From: Pseudomonas sp. HS6
GTDB lineage: Bacteria > Pseudomonadota > Gammaproteobacteria > Pseudomonadales > Pseudomonadaceae
Length of the DNA: 64,000 nucleotides
Assembly: GCF_023375815.1 (NCBI RefSeq)
Contig: NZ_CP067412.1
Location: 5,394,001 to 5,458,000 of the forward strand
Direction: 5' to 3'
Position numbers and translations under genes: made by a program. Shown here in pieces: positions 45,131 to 53,397 of this stretch (the stretch's first letter is position 1; the number at the start of each line of letters is the position of its first letter). The notes under the pieces are model-generated. The model saw only the letters and a program-made list of their open reading frames with translations, did not search any database and had not been told where the DNA came from.

Positions 45131-45221
45131 CTGTGGCGAGGGAGCTCATGCTCGGTGAATGCGGTGTCTCTTGTGGAAACCGTCATGCCGAGCGACGGGA
45201 GCACGCTCCCTCGCCACACAG
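45131..45221. repeat. Inverted repeat of a second REP-like class (TGTGGCGAGGGAGC)
   Basis: CTGTGGCGAGGGAGC at 45131-45145 pairs with GCTCCCTCGCCACACAG at 45205-45221. The inner parts GCTCATGCTCGG and CATGCCGAGCGA extend the pairing. The arm differs from the other REP copies in the window, so it belongs to a different REP group. Confidence 0.85.
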
Positions 45222-45228
45222 GTGTTGC

Positions 45229-46644
45229 TTAAATCAATGTTTCGATCCGCAGCGAATTAGTCGACCCTGGCTGCCCGAACGGCACACCCGCGGTGATCAG
45301 CAACGTATCGCCACGCTCGGCCATTCCTTGAGCCTGAGCGATTTCCAGTGCCGTCGAGCACACCTCGTCGACCTGACGCAGGCGATCATTGACCACCGAG
45401 TGAATGCCCCACGCCACGCTCAAGCGGCGGGCGGTCTGCAGGTTCGGCGTCAGGTTGAGAATCGGTGCTTTCGGCCGCTCCCGCGCCGCACGCAGGCTCG
45501 ATGCGCCGGACTCGCTGTAGTTGACCAGCACCGCCACCGGCAGCACGTTGCTGATCCGGCGAATCGCGCAACTGATCGCATCGGACACGGTCGCTTCGGC
45601 TTTCGGTCGGCTGACGTCGAGTTGGGTCTGGTAATCCGGACCGTTCTCCACCTGGCGGATGATCTTGCTCATCATCTGCACGGCTTCCAGCGGGTACTCG
45701 CCGGACGCGGTTTCGGCCGACAGCATCACCGCATCGGCGCCTTCGGCCACGGCGTTGGCAACGTCGGTGACTTCGGCGCGGGTCGGTGCCGGGGAGAAGC
45801 GCATCGACTCAAGCATCTGCGTCGCCACCACCACCGGTTTGCCGAGCTGACGGCAAGTGGTGATGATGTTTTTCTGGATTTGCGGCACGCTCTCGGCCGG
45901 CACTTCCACGCCGAGGTCACCGCGAGCCACCATGATCGCATCGCTCAGTTCGGCGATCTCGCGCAGTTGTTCGACGGCCGACGGCTTCTCGATTTTCGCC
46001 ATCAGGAACGCCTTGTCGCCGATCAGAGCGCGGGCTTCGATAATGTCTTGCGGACGCTGCACGAACGACAGCGCGACCCAGTCCACACCCAGCTCCAGGC
46101 CGAAGCTCAGGTCACGGCGATCCTTGGCCGTCAGCGGGCTCAGGTCCAGCACGGCTTGTGGCACGTTCACGCCTTTGCGATCCGACAACTCGCCGCCATT
46201 GAGCACGGTGGTGTCGATGGCATCGTTGTATTTGGTGACGACACGTAGACGCAGCTTGCCGTCATCGAGCAGCAGATCCATTCCGGCTTCCAGCGCCTCG
46301 ATGATCTCCGGATGCGGCAGGTTCACCCGGCGTTCGTCGCCCGGTGTCGCGTCCAGATCGAGGCGGAACGCCTGACCGCGATGCAGTTGCACCTTGCCGT
46401 CAGCGAACTTGCCGACCCGCAGTTTTGGCCCTTGCAGGTCCATCAGGATCCCGAGCGGATAGTTGAGCTGGCGCTCGACTTCGCGGATCCACTGATAGCG
46501 CTTGGCGTGGTCGGCGTGATCGCCGTGGCTGAAGTTGAGGCGGAAGATATTGACCCCGGCCTCGACCAGCTCGCGGATGTCTTCGATGCCATCGACGGCA
46601 GGCCCGAGGGTGGCGAGGATTTTGACCTTTTTATCAGGCGTCAT
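45229..46644 (-). CDS. pyk: Pyruvate kinase
   Basis: A 471-residue pyruvate kinase (PEP + ADP to pyruvate + ATP). Substrate and metal segments are visible: IFRLNFSHGD near residue 32, LMDLQGPKLRVG near 68, AKIEKPSAV and MVARGDLGVEVP near 235-245, and MLSAETASGEYP. Its ATG overlaps the ttuD stop, so it is co-expressed with glyoxylate-to-glycerate enzymes and drains their product. Pseudomonads usually have a second pyruvate kinase elsewhere; this is the copy linked to ttuD (pykF in P. putida naming). Confidence 0.95.
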   Translation of the reverse strand: MTPDKKVKILATLGPAVDGIEDIRELVEAGVNIFRLNFSHGDHADHAKRYQWIREVERQLNYPLGILMDLQGPKLRVGKFADGKVQLHRGQAFRLDLDATPGDERRVNLPHPEIIEALEAGMDLLLDDGKLRLRVVTKYNDAIDTTVLNGGELSDRKGVNVPQAVLDLSPLTAKDRRDLSFGLELGVDWVALSFVQRPQDIIEARALIGDKAFLMAKIEKPSAVEQLREIAELSDAIMVARGDLGVEVPAESVPQIQKNIITTCRQLGKPVVVATQMLESMRFSPAPTRAEVTDVANAVAEGADAVMLSAETASGEYPLEAVQMMSKIIRQVENGPDYQTQLDVSRPKAEATVSDAISCAIRRISNVLPVAVLVNYSESGASSLRAARERPKAPILNLTPNLQTARRLSVAWGIHSVVNDRLRQVDEVCSTALEIAQAQGMAERGDTLLITAGVPFGQPGSTNSLRIETLI

Positions 46645-47915
46645 GATTTAGAGCTCTCGAGGATCAGAATGGCGCGGAAGTCGTTGACGTTGGTGCGGGT
46701 CGGCTCGGTGACGATCAGCGCATCGAGCGCCGCGAAGTAACCGTAACCGTTGTTGTTATCCAGCTCGTCGCTGGCGCTTAGGCCGAGGGCGGCGGCGCGG
46801 GCGTAGCTGTCCGGGGTCATGATCGCGCCGGCGTTGTCTTCCGAGCCGTCGATGCCGTCGGTGTCACCGGCCAGCGCATAGACGCCGGGCTGGCCCTTGA
46901 GGCTGTCGGTGAGGCTGAGGAGGAATTCGGCGTTGCGTCCGCCCCGGCCGTTGCCGCGCACGGTCACCGTGGTTTCGCCGCCGGAGAGGATCACGCACGG
47001 CGCCGCCAGCGGCTGACCGTGATGAATGATCTGGCGGGCGATGCCGGCGTGGACTTTCGCCACCTCACGGGATTCGCCTTCCAGGTCGCCAAGGATCAGC
47101 GTGCTGAAACCGGCCTGACGGCATTTCACTGCTGCGGCATCCAGCGATTGCTGAGGGCGGGCGATCAGCTGGAAGTGACTGCGGGCCAGGCTCGGATCGC
47201 CGGGTTTGACGGTTTCCGATTCCGGGCTTTGCAGCCAGCTGCGCACCGACGCTGGAATCTCGATGCCGTAGCGCTTGATGATTGCCAGCGCTTCGGCACT
47301 GGTGCTTGGGTCGGCCACGGTCGGGCCGGAGGCGATGACCGTGGCGAGGTCGCCCGGCACATCGGAAATCGCGTAGGTATAAACAGTCGCCGGCCAGCAG
47401 GCCTTGCCCAGGCGTCCGCCCTTGATCGCCGAGAGGTGCTTGCGCACGCAGTTCATCTCGCCGATGGTCGCGCCGGATTTGAGCAGGGCTTTGTTGATCG
47501 ACTGCTTGTCGGCCAAGGTGATGCCTTCGGCCGGCAGCGCCAGCAGGGCAGAGCCGCCGCCGGACAGCAGGAAAATCACGCGGTCGTCTTCGGTCAGGTT
47601 GCTGACCAGATCCAGCACGCGCTTGGCCACGGCCAGACCGGCAGCGTCCGGCACCGGGTGCGCGGCTTCGACCACTTCGATTTTTTCGCACGGGGCGCCG
47701 TGACCGTAGCGGGTCACCACAAGGCCCGATACTTCACCTTCCCAGCAGCGTTCGACCACTTGCGCCATGGCGGCGGCAGCCTTGCCCGCGCCGATGACGA
47801 TCACGCGACCGCTGCGATCGGTTGGCAAATGGGCTTCGAGGACCTGGTTCGGATGGGCCGCGTCGATGGCTGTGGCAAACAGCTCGCGCAGCAGTTGTTG
47901 CGGATCGACCGACAT
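46641..47915 (-). CDS. ttuD: Glycerate 2-kinase / hydroxypyruvate reductase family (TtuD)
   Basis: A 424-residue protein of the MOFRL/GckA family. Motifs seen: VIVIGAGKAAAAMAQ (residues 38-52), LLSGGGSALLALPAEG (about 116) and the C-terminal MOFRL-type LAGDTDGIDGSEDNAGAI. Annotated as hydroxypyruvate reductase in older records; in this gene order it most likely phosphorylates glycerate to 2-phosphoglycerate. Its stop overlaps the pyk start. Confidence 0.92.
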   Translation of the reverse strand: MSVDPQQLLRELFATAIDAAHPNQVLEAHLPTDRSGRVIVIGAGKAAAAMAQVVERCWEGEVSGLVVTRYGHGAPCEKIEVVEAAHPVPDAAGLAVAKRVLDLVSNLTEDDRVIFLLSGGGSALLALPAEGITLADKQSINKALLKSGATIGEMNCVRKHLSAIKGGRLGKACWPATVYTYAISDVPGDLATVIASGPTVADPSTSAEALAIIKRYGIEIPASVRSWLQSPESETVKPGDPSLARSHFQLIARPQQSLDAAAVKCRQAGFSTLILGDLEGESREVAKVHAGIARQIIHHGQPLAAPCVILSGGETTVTVRGNGRGGRNAEFLLSLTDSLKGQPGVYALAGDTDGIDGSEDNAGAIMTPDSYARAAALGLSASDELDNNNGYGYFAALDALIVTEPTRTNVNDFRAILILESSKS

Positions 47916-47973
47916 GGCGGGCTCCCGGAATTCTTGTTATTGGGATAGAGCGACAGCGATGCAGCGACGCGAT

Positions 47974-48066
47974 CCTTGTGGGAGCTGGCTTGCCAGCGAT
48001 TCAGGCGCTGCGGTCTTTCAGGCCGAGCGAGTCAATGCCATCGCGGGCAAGCCCGCTCCCACAGGG
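47974..48066. repeat. Mosaic REPIN between glxR and ttuD
   Basis: The left arm is of the GGGAGCTGGCTTGCCAGCGA class (47980-48000) and the right arm is of the TCGCGGGCAAGCCCGCTCCC class (48041-48060). The two arms share the outer GTGGGAG and inner parts but differ in the central stem bases, so each arm is self-complementary but the pair is mixed. Confidence 0.85.
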
Positions 48067-48085
48067 AGCGGGTCAGAGGCGCAAC

Positions 48086-48979
48086 TTACTTCTTGTCGCG
48101 AATCGAGAAGTTGGCCATGTGTTCCAGACCCTTGATCAGCGCCGAGTGGTCCCAGTTGCTGCCACCGATGGCCGCGCAGGTGCTGAACACTTGCTGGGCG
48201 TTGGCGGTGTTCGGCAGGTTGATGTTCAGCTCCTTGGCGCCTTGCAGGGCCAGGTTCAGGTCCTTCTGGTGCAGGCTGATGCGGAAGCCCGGATCGAAGG
48301 TGCCTTTGATCATGCGGTCGCCGTGCACTTCGAGGATCTTCGAGGAAGCGAAACCACCCATCAGCGCTTCACGCACCTTGGCTGGATCGGCACCGTTTTT
48401 CGAAGCGAACAACAGGGCTTCGGCGACAGCCTGAATGTTCAGGGCCACGATGATCTGGTTCGCGACTTTGGCGGTCTGACCGTCGCCATTGCCGCCGACC
48501 AGGGTGATGTTTTTGCCCATGGCCTGGAACAGCGGCAGTGCACGTTCGAAGGCATCGGCATCGCCACCGACCATGATGCTGAGGGTCGCAGCCTTGGCAC
48601 CGACTTCACCGCCGGACACCGGAGCGTCGAGGTATTGAGCGCCTTTCTCGTTGATCTTCGCCGCGAAAGCCTTGGTGGCGGTTGGCGAGATCGAGCTCAT
48701 GTCGATCACGACTTTGCCTTTGCCGATGCCGGCAGCAACGCCGTCGGCGCGGAACAGCACGTCATCGACCTGCGGGGTATCCGGCACCATGACGATGATG
48801 AATTCAGCTTCCTGGGCCACTTCTTTCGGGTTGGCCAGGGCGACGGCGCCCGCGGCAACCAGATCGGCAGGGGCGGCGTCGTGGTGCGCCGACAGGAACA
48901 GGCTGTGACCGGCTTTCTGCAGGTTCGCCGCCATTGGGTGGCCCATGATGCCGGTGCCGATAAATCCGATTTTAGCCAT
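48086..48979 (-). CDS. glxR: Tartronate semialdehyde reductase
   Basis: A 297-residue beta-hydroxyacid dehydrogenase with the N-terminal dinucleotide motif GFIGTGIMGHPMA (residues 5-17), the substrate-binding segment DAPVSGGEVGAKAATL (about 118) and the catalytic Lys in GQTAKVANQI (about 171). It reduces tartronate semialdehyde made by Gcl to glycerate, which TtuD phosphorylates. It is the third gene of the gcl run. Confidence 0.95.
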   Translation of the reverse strand: MAKIGFIGTGIMGHPMAANLQKAGHSLFLSAHHDAAPADLVAAGAVALANPKEVAQEAEFIIVMVPDTPQVDDVLFRADGVAAGIGKGKVVIDMSSISPTATKAFAAKINEKGAQYLDAPVSGGEVGAKAATLSIMVGGDADAFERALPLFQAMGKNITLVGGNGDGQTAKVANQIIVALNIQAVAEALLFASKNGADPAKVREALMGGFASSKILEVHGDRMIKGTFDPGFRISLHQKDLNLALQGAKELNINLPNTANAQQVFSTCAAIGGSNWDHSALIKGLEHMANFSIRDKK

Positions 48980-49030
48980 GAGAAAATCCTCTTGTTTTTG
49001 TCTTGCTCAAGCAAATAGGGGGCAGCTCTT

Positions 49031-49123
49031 TGTGGGAGTGGGCTTGCTCACGAATGCGGTGGAACACTCAATATCCGTGTTGACTGAACCACCGCATTCG
49101 GGAGCAGGCTCGCTCCCACAGGG
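49031..49123. repeat. Degenerate REPIN between hyi and glxR
   Basis: TGTGGGAGTGGGCTTGCTCACGAATGCGG on the left (key part GGGAGTGGGCTTGCTC) pairs with CCGCATTCGGGAGCAGGCTCGCTCCCACA on the right (key part GAGCAGGCTCGCTCCC). The central bases have drifted from the standard REP but the ends and spacing are kept. Confidence 0.8.
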
Positions 49124-49136
49124 TTTTGCATTGTTC

Positions 49137-49919
49137 TTAAATCGCGTTGTGGGTCTTCAGCCAGCCGAGGCCGGCTTCAGTGGTGGTCAGCGGTTTGTAC
49201 TCGCAGCCGACCCAGCCCTGATAACCGATGCGATCAAGGTGTTCGAACAGGAAGCGGTAGTTGATCTCGCCAGTGCCCGGCTCGTTGCGGCCCGGGTTGT
49301 CGGCGAGCTGCACATGGTTGATCTCGCCCAGGTGCGATTGCAGGGTGCGGGCCAGATCGCCTTCCATGATTTGCATGTGATAGATGTCGTATTGCAGGAA
49401 CAGGTTGGCGCTGCCGACCTGCTCGCGAATCGACAGGGCCTGCGCCGTGTTGTTCAGGTAGAAACCCGGGATGTCGCGGGTGTTGATCGCTTCCATCACC
49501 AGTTTGATGCCGACGGCTTGCAGCTTCTCGGCGGCGTACTTGAGGTTGGCGACGAAGGTCTTTTCAACGGTGGCATCGTCCACGCCTTGCGGACGGATAC
49601 CGGCCAGGCAGTTGACCTGGGTGTTGCCCAGAACCTGTGCGTAAGCGATGGCCAGATCGACCCCGGCGCGGAACTCTTCGACCCGGTCCGGCAGGCACGC
49701 GATACCGCGCTCGCCCTTGGCCCAGTCGCCGGCCGGCAGGTTGAACAGCACTTGGGTCAGACCGTTGGCATCGAGTTTGGCCTTGATTTCGGCGGAGCTG
49801 AAATCGTACGGGAACAGGTACTCGACACCGCTGAAGCCAGCCTTGGCGGCGGCGTCGAAACGGGCAAGGAAATCCTGTTCGGTGAACAGCATGGACAGGT
49901 TGGCTGCGAAACGCGGCAT
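49137..49919 (-). CDS. hyi: Hydroxypyruvate isomerase
   Basis: A 260-residue TIM-barrel protein of the xylose isomerase-like/AP endonuclease 2 family (start MPRFAANLSMLFTEQDFLAR; metal-site region LVMEAINTRDIPGFYL and HVQLADNPGRNEPGTGEINY, the latter by its parts HVQLAD and EPGTGEINY). It interconverts hydroxypyruvate and tartronate semialdehyde. It lies between gcl and glxR, as in other Pseudomonas. Confidence 0.94.
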   Translation of the reverse strand: MPRFAANLSMLFTEQDFLARFDAAAKAGFSGVEYLFPYDFSSAEIKAKLDANGLTQVLFNLPAGDWAKGERGIACLPDRVEEFRAGVDLAIAYAQVLGNTQVNCLAGIRPQGVDDATVEKTFVANLKYAAEKLQAVGIKLVMEAINTRDIPGFYLNNTAQALSIREQVGSANLFLQYDIYHMQIMEGDLARTLQSHLGEINHVQLADNPGRNEPGTGEINYRFLFEHLDRIGYQGWVGCEYKPLTTTEAGLGWLKTHNAI

Positions 49920-49972
49920 GGTGGTCTCCTAAAAGCGGATTTGACACGGTTGGTCAGACTGAACTCGATCAG

Positions 49973-50103
49973 TCCTCTCTCCTGGGGGAGAGGGTTAGGG
50001 TGAGGGGGAATCTTGAGTCTGATCCCGATTTTGCGAGCACTGCAAAACCTTTCCCTCACCCCAGCCCTCCCGAAACGTCGTACCGCCCAGAGGGAGAGGG
50101 AGC
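49973..50103. repeat. Inverted repeat of a third class (GGGAGAGGG) between gcl and hyi
   Basis: CTCTCTCCTGGGGGAGAGGGTTAGGG-type left arm (parts GGGGGAGAGGG and TTAGGGTGAGGG) faces a right arm CCCTCACCCCAGCCCTCC ... CAGAGGGAGAGGGAG. The GTGAGGG / CCCTCAC core pairs across about 50 bases. It is not related to the REP arms elsewhere in the window. Confidence 0.75.
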
Positions 50104-50112
50104 TAAAAGCAA

Positions 50113-51888
50113 TCAGTCGAGCAACGAAATCGCGGTAGGCGCATCGTTGCCGACCAGCGCCAGGTCTTCGAATTCGTTGACGGCGTTGATCTCGGTCCCC
50201 ATGGAGATGTTGGTCACACGCTCCAGGATGATTTCGACGATCACCGGCACTTTGAACTCTTCGATCATCTGTTCGGCCTTGCGCAGGGCAGGGGCGATTT
50301 CAGACGGTTCGAACACACGCAGCGCCTTACAGCCCAGGCCTTCGGCGACTGCGACGTGGTCGACACCGTAACCGTTGAGTTCCGGCGCGTTCAGGTTATC
50401 GAAGGACAGCTGCACGCAGTAGTCCATTTCGAACCCGCGCTGGGCCTGACGGATCAGCCCCAGGTACGAGTTGTTCACCACGACGTGGATGTACGGCAGA
50501 TTGAACTGAGCGCCGACCGCCAGTTCTTCGATCATGAACTGGAAGTCATAGTCCCCCGACAGGGCCACGACTTTACGGTTCGGATCGGCCTTCACCACGC
50601 CCAGCGCTGCCGGAATGGTCCAGCCCAACGGGCCGGCCTGGCCGCAGTTGATCCAGTGACGCGGCTTGTAGACGTGCAGGAACTGCGCGCCGGCAATCTG
50701 CGACAGACCGATGGTGCTGACGTAGCAGGTATCCTTGCCGAACACCTGGTTCATTTCTTCATACACACGCTGCGGCTTGACCGGCACGTTGTCGAAGTGG
50801 GTCTTGCGTTGCAGGCTGGACTTGCGCTGCTGGCAGTCCTGCAGCCATGCACTGCGGTTTTTCAGTTTGCCGGCGGCTTGCCATTCACGAGCGACTTCGA
50901 TGAACACGGTCAGCGCGGCGGCAGCGTCGGAAACGATGCCCAGGTCCGGTGTAAACACGCGGCCGATCTGGGTGCCTTCGATGTCGACGTGAATGAACTT
51001 GCGACCTTCGGTGTACACGTCGACCGAACCGGTGTGACGGTTGGCCCAACGGTTACCGATGCCCAGCACCACGTCGGATTTCAGCATCGTGGCGTTGCCG
51101 TAGCGGTGCGAAGTCTGCAGGCCGACCATGCCGACCATCAGCGGGTGATCGTCCGGAATGGTGCCCCAGCCCATCAGGGTCGGGATGACCGGGATGCCGG
51201 TCAGCTCGGCGAATTCCACCAGCAGGTCGCTGGCGTCGGCATTGATGATGCCGCCGCCGGCAACCAACAGTGGACGCTCAGCTTGATCGAGCAGCGCCAG
51301 GGCTTTTTCAACCTGTACGCGGGTAGCGGTCGGTTTGGCCAATGGCAGCGGCTGGTAGGCGTCGATGTCGAATTCGATTTCAGCCATCTGCACGTCGAAC
51401 GGCAGGTCGATCAGCACTGGGCCTGGACGGCCGGAGCGCATTTCAAAGAAGGCTTTCTGGAACGCGTAAGGCACCTGGCCCGGCTCCAGAACGGTGGTCG
51501 CCCACTTGGTGACTGGCTTGACGATGCTGGTGATGTCGACCGCCTGGAAGTCTTCCTTGTGCATACGGGCACGCGGCGCTTGGCCGGTGATGCAGAGGAT
51601 CGGGATCGAGTCCGCGGAGGCGCTGTACAGGCCGGTGACCATGTCGGTGCCGGCAGGGCCGGAAGTACCGATGCACACGCCGATGTTGCCGGCCTTGGTA
51701 CGGGTGTAGCCCTCGGCCATGTGCGAGGCGCCTTCAACGTGGCGAGCAAGGACGTGATCGATGCCACCGACTTTCTGCAGGGCGGAATACAGCGGGTTGA
51801 TTGCAGCGCCCGGAATGCCAAAAGCGGTATCAACCCCTTCACGGCGCATCACCAGAACGGCGGCTTCGATTGCTCTCATTTTGCTCAT
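50113..51888 (-). CDS. gcl: Glyoxylate carboligase
   Basis: A 591-residue thiamine-diphosphate enzyme that joins two glyoxylate molecules into tartronate semialdehyde and CO2. The [14 protein letters not shown] segment has Val51 where other enzymes of the family keep a catalytic Glu, the known hallmark of Gcl. The cofactor motif [12 protein letters not shown]...NNSYLG is present (GDYDF near residue 445). The start [14 protein letters not shown] at 51888 has AGAGG about ten bases upstream; a longer frame to 51969 has no such site. It is the first gene of the minus-strand run. Confidence 0.97.
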   Translation of the reverse strand: MSKMRAIEAAVLVMRREGVDTAFGIPGAAINPLYSALQKVGGIDHVLARHVEGASHMAEGYTRTKAGNIGVCIGTSGPAGTDMVTGLYSASADSIPILCITGQAPRARMHKEDFQAVDITSIVKPVTKWATTVLEPGQVPYAFQKAFFEMRSGRPGPVLIDLPFDVQMAEIEFDIDAYQPLPLAKPTATRVQVEKALALLDQAERPLLVAGGGIINADASDLLVEFAELTGIPVIPTLMGWGTIPDDHPLMVGMVGLQTSHRYGNATMLKSDVVLGIGNRWANRHTGSVDVYTEGRKFIHVDIEGTQIGRVFTPDLGIVSDAAAALTVFIEVAREWQAAGKLKNRSAWLQDCQQRKSSLQRKTHFDNVPVKPQRVYEEMNQVFGKDTCYVSTIGLSQIAGAQFLHVYKPRHWINCGQAGPLGWTIPAALGVVKADPNRKVVALSGDYDFQFMIEELAVGAQFNLPYIHVVVNNSYLGLIRQAQRGFEMDYCVQLSFDNLNAPELNGYGVDHVAVAEGLGCKALRVFEPSEIAPALRKAEQMIEEFKVPVIVEIILERVTNISMGTEINAVNEFEDLALVGNDAPTAISLLD

Positions 51889-51915
51889 GGTTTTGTGCCT
51901 CTTTACGTTTTGTAA

Positions 51916-51925
51916 TTGTATACAA
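51916..51925. promoter_or_regulatory. TTGTATACAA palindrome, gcl-proximal
   Basis: A perfect ten-base palindrome about 28 bases upstream of the gcl ATG. An identical palindrome lies at 52054-52063. TTGTATACAA-like sites are typical operators of GntR-family (FCD) repressors; the regulator is not in the window. Confidence 0.55.
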
Positions 51926-52053
51926 GTGGCTTTGCGCAGAGTGTATTCACGGCGGACGGCGCAGGTCAATCCATTTTCTCAAGCGTCTGTTTCATTCGTC
52001 GGAAGCCTGTTCTGCTGTGGCTTTTCGTCGCATGGAGCGCTTTTCGAGAGCTA

Positions 52054-52063
52054 TTGTATACAA
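52054..52063. promoter_or_regulatory. TTGTATACAA palindrome, GlcG-proximal
   Basis: Second perfect copy, 138 bases from the first, followed by an A/T-rich run (AAAAAATAATTTATTG). Placed between the divergent gcl and GlcG-like genes, it could control either or both. Confidence 0.55.
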
Positions 52064-52156
52064 AAAAATAATTTATTGTGTTCTATTTGTTGCATCGGGC
52101 TGCGGCACAAACGCGCAGCCCAACGGCTTTCCCAATAACAAAATGAGGACGGCACC

Positions 52157-52597
52157 ATGAGCGCTTTAACCTTGAAAGTCGCAGTCAACCTGGTCAACGA
52201 AGCCATCAGCGCAGGGCGGGCGATCTCCGCTGCGCCGCTGACCATTGCAGTACTGGATACCGGCGGCCACCTGGTCACCTTGCAACGCGAAGACGGCGCC
52301 AGCCTGCTGCGCCCGAACATCGCCATCGGCAAAGCCTGGGGCGCCATCGCCCTGGGCAAGGGCTCACGCCTGCTGGCGCTGGACGCGCAACAACGTCCGG
52401 CGTTCATCGCCGCACTCAACAGCATGGGACAGGGCAGCGTCGTGCCGGCACCGGGTGGTGTGTTGATTCGTGATCAGGCGGGCAACGTGCTGGGAGCGAT
52501 CGGCATCAGCGGCGATCTGTCGGATGTCGATGAGCAAGTGGCGATCAAGGCTGTGGAGGCCCTGGATCTGCGGGCGGATGCGGGGGTGGCGGCCTGA
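52157..52597 (+). CDS. GlcG/HbpS-family protein
   Basis: A 146-residue protein of the GlcG/HbpS (heme-degrading-like DUF336) family: PLTIAVLDTGGHLVTLQRED near residue 30, SLLRPNIAIGKAWGAIALG and the Gly-rich segment APGGVLIRDQAGNVLGAIGISG. Members occur next to glycolate/glyoxylate genes (glcG) but their biochemical role is unsettled. Here it is divergent from gcl with a 268-base shared promoter region that holds the two palindromes. Confidence 0.85.
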   Translation: MSALTLKVAVNLVNEAISAGRAISAAPLTIAVLDTGGHLVTLQREDGASLLRPNIAIGKAWGAIALGKGSRLLALDAQQRPAFIAALNSMGQGSVVPAPGGVLIRDQAGNVLGAIGISGDLSDVDEQVAIKAVEALDLRADAGVAA

Positions 52598-52620
52598 TAT
52601 TCGGCGTTTGATCGAAAGTT

Positions 52621-52714
52621 ATCGCTGGCAAGCCAGCTCCCACACCTTGTGCGTTGAATTCAAATTCTGCGAACGGCACAAAACCCTGTGGGAGCTGGCT
52701 TGCCAGCGATGGCG
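52621..52714. repeat. REPIN upstream of the RAYT gene
   Basis: TCGCTGGCAAGCCAGCTCCC (52622-52641) and its reverse complement GGGAGCTGGCTTGCCAGCGA (52690-52709). Symmetric arms of the same class as the fliK-fliL REPIN. It lies 67 bases before the RAYT start. Confidence 0.92.
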
Positions 52715-52780
52715 GTCTTACTGACACATCAAGATAAAAGACTGGCCCGGCCAAATGGGTAATGGAGGTCTAGCCTTCTG

Positions 52781-53266
52781 ATGAACTCATCAACAAGGGG
52801 CAATGGATTGCCTGATCTTCCTGCGTCACATCGTCTGCGAACCGGCCGCTATGCCGAGCCGAATCAAATCTATTTACTGACTTCAAACACTCTTGATCGA
52901 GAACCGATTTTTGCTGATTTCGCGTTGGGCAGACTGGTTGTTCATCAACTTCGTCGCGCACAGGACCGCGGAATGGCTAAATCGTTGGCGTGGGTTGTCA
53001 TGCCCGATCATTTTCACTGGCTCGTCGAGCTGGAAAATTGCTCTCTCCGCAAACTGATGCGCGAGACCAAATCCCTGATTACGCGAGAGGTAAATCTGCG
53101 CAGTGGCAGAAAGGGGCCTCTATGGCAGCGGGGTTACCATGACCGGGCGTTGAGGCGGGAAGATGACTTGGTGAAAATGGCGCGGTATGTCGTGGCCAAC
53201 CCCTTGCGGGCTGGACTTGTGGGCAAGATCGGCGAATACCCACTGTGGGATGCCGTTTGGCTTTAA
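52781..53266 (+). CDS. RAYT, REP-associated tyrosine transposase
   Basis: A 161-residue Y1 HUH nuclease. The HUH motif is VVMPDHFHWLVEL with His77 and His79; the segment ARYVVANPLRAGLVG holds the likely nucleophile Tyr136, with Tyr119 (QRGYHD) as an alternative. RAYTs are domesticated relatives of the IS200/IS605 transposase that disperse REP/REPIN sequences and are kept as single-copy genes. REP arms flank the gene on both sides (52621-52714 and 53290-53380), as in the known P. fluorescens arrangement. Confidence 0.93.
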   Translation: MNSSTRGNGLPDLPASHRLRTGRYAEPNQIYLLTSNTLDREPIFADFALGRLVVHQLRRAQDRGMAKSLAWVVMPDHFHWLVELENCSLRKLMRETKSLITREVNLRSGRKGPLWQRGYHDRALRREDDLVKMARYVVANPLRAGLVGKIGEYPLWDAVWL

Positions 53267-53289
53267 CAATTTTGCACCGAGTTGCCTTC

Positions 53290-53380
53290 ATCGCTGGCAA
53301 GCCAGCTCCCACAGGTTTTCGTGTTGAATACAAGATTATTGATCGACACGGCTCCCTGTGGGAGCGGGCTTGCTCGCGAC
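53290..53380. repeat. Mosaic REPIN downstream of the RAYT gene
   Basis: The left arm ATCGCTGGCAAGCCAGCTCC belongs to the same class as the upstream REPIN; the right arm GGGAGCGGGCTTGCTCGCGA belongs to the GCGGGC class. The copy therefore has unlike arms. It ends close to the stop of the convergent TetR gene. Confidence 0.88.
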
Positions 53381-53397
53381 GCAGTCAACGTGGTCTT

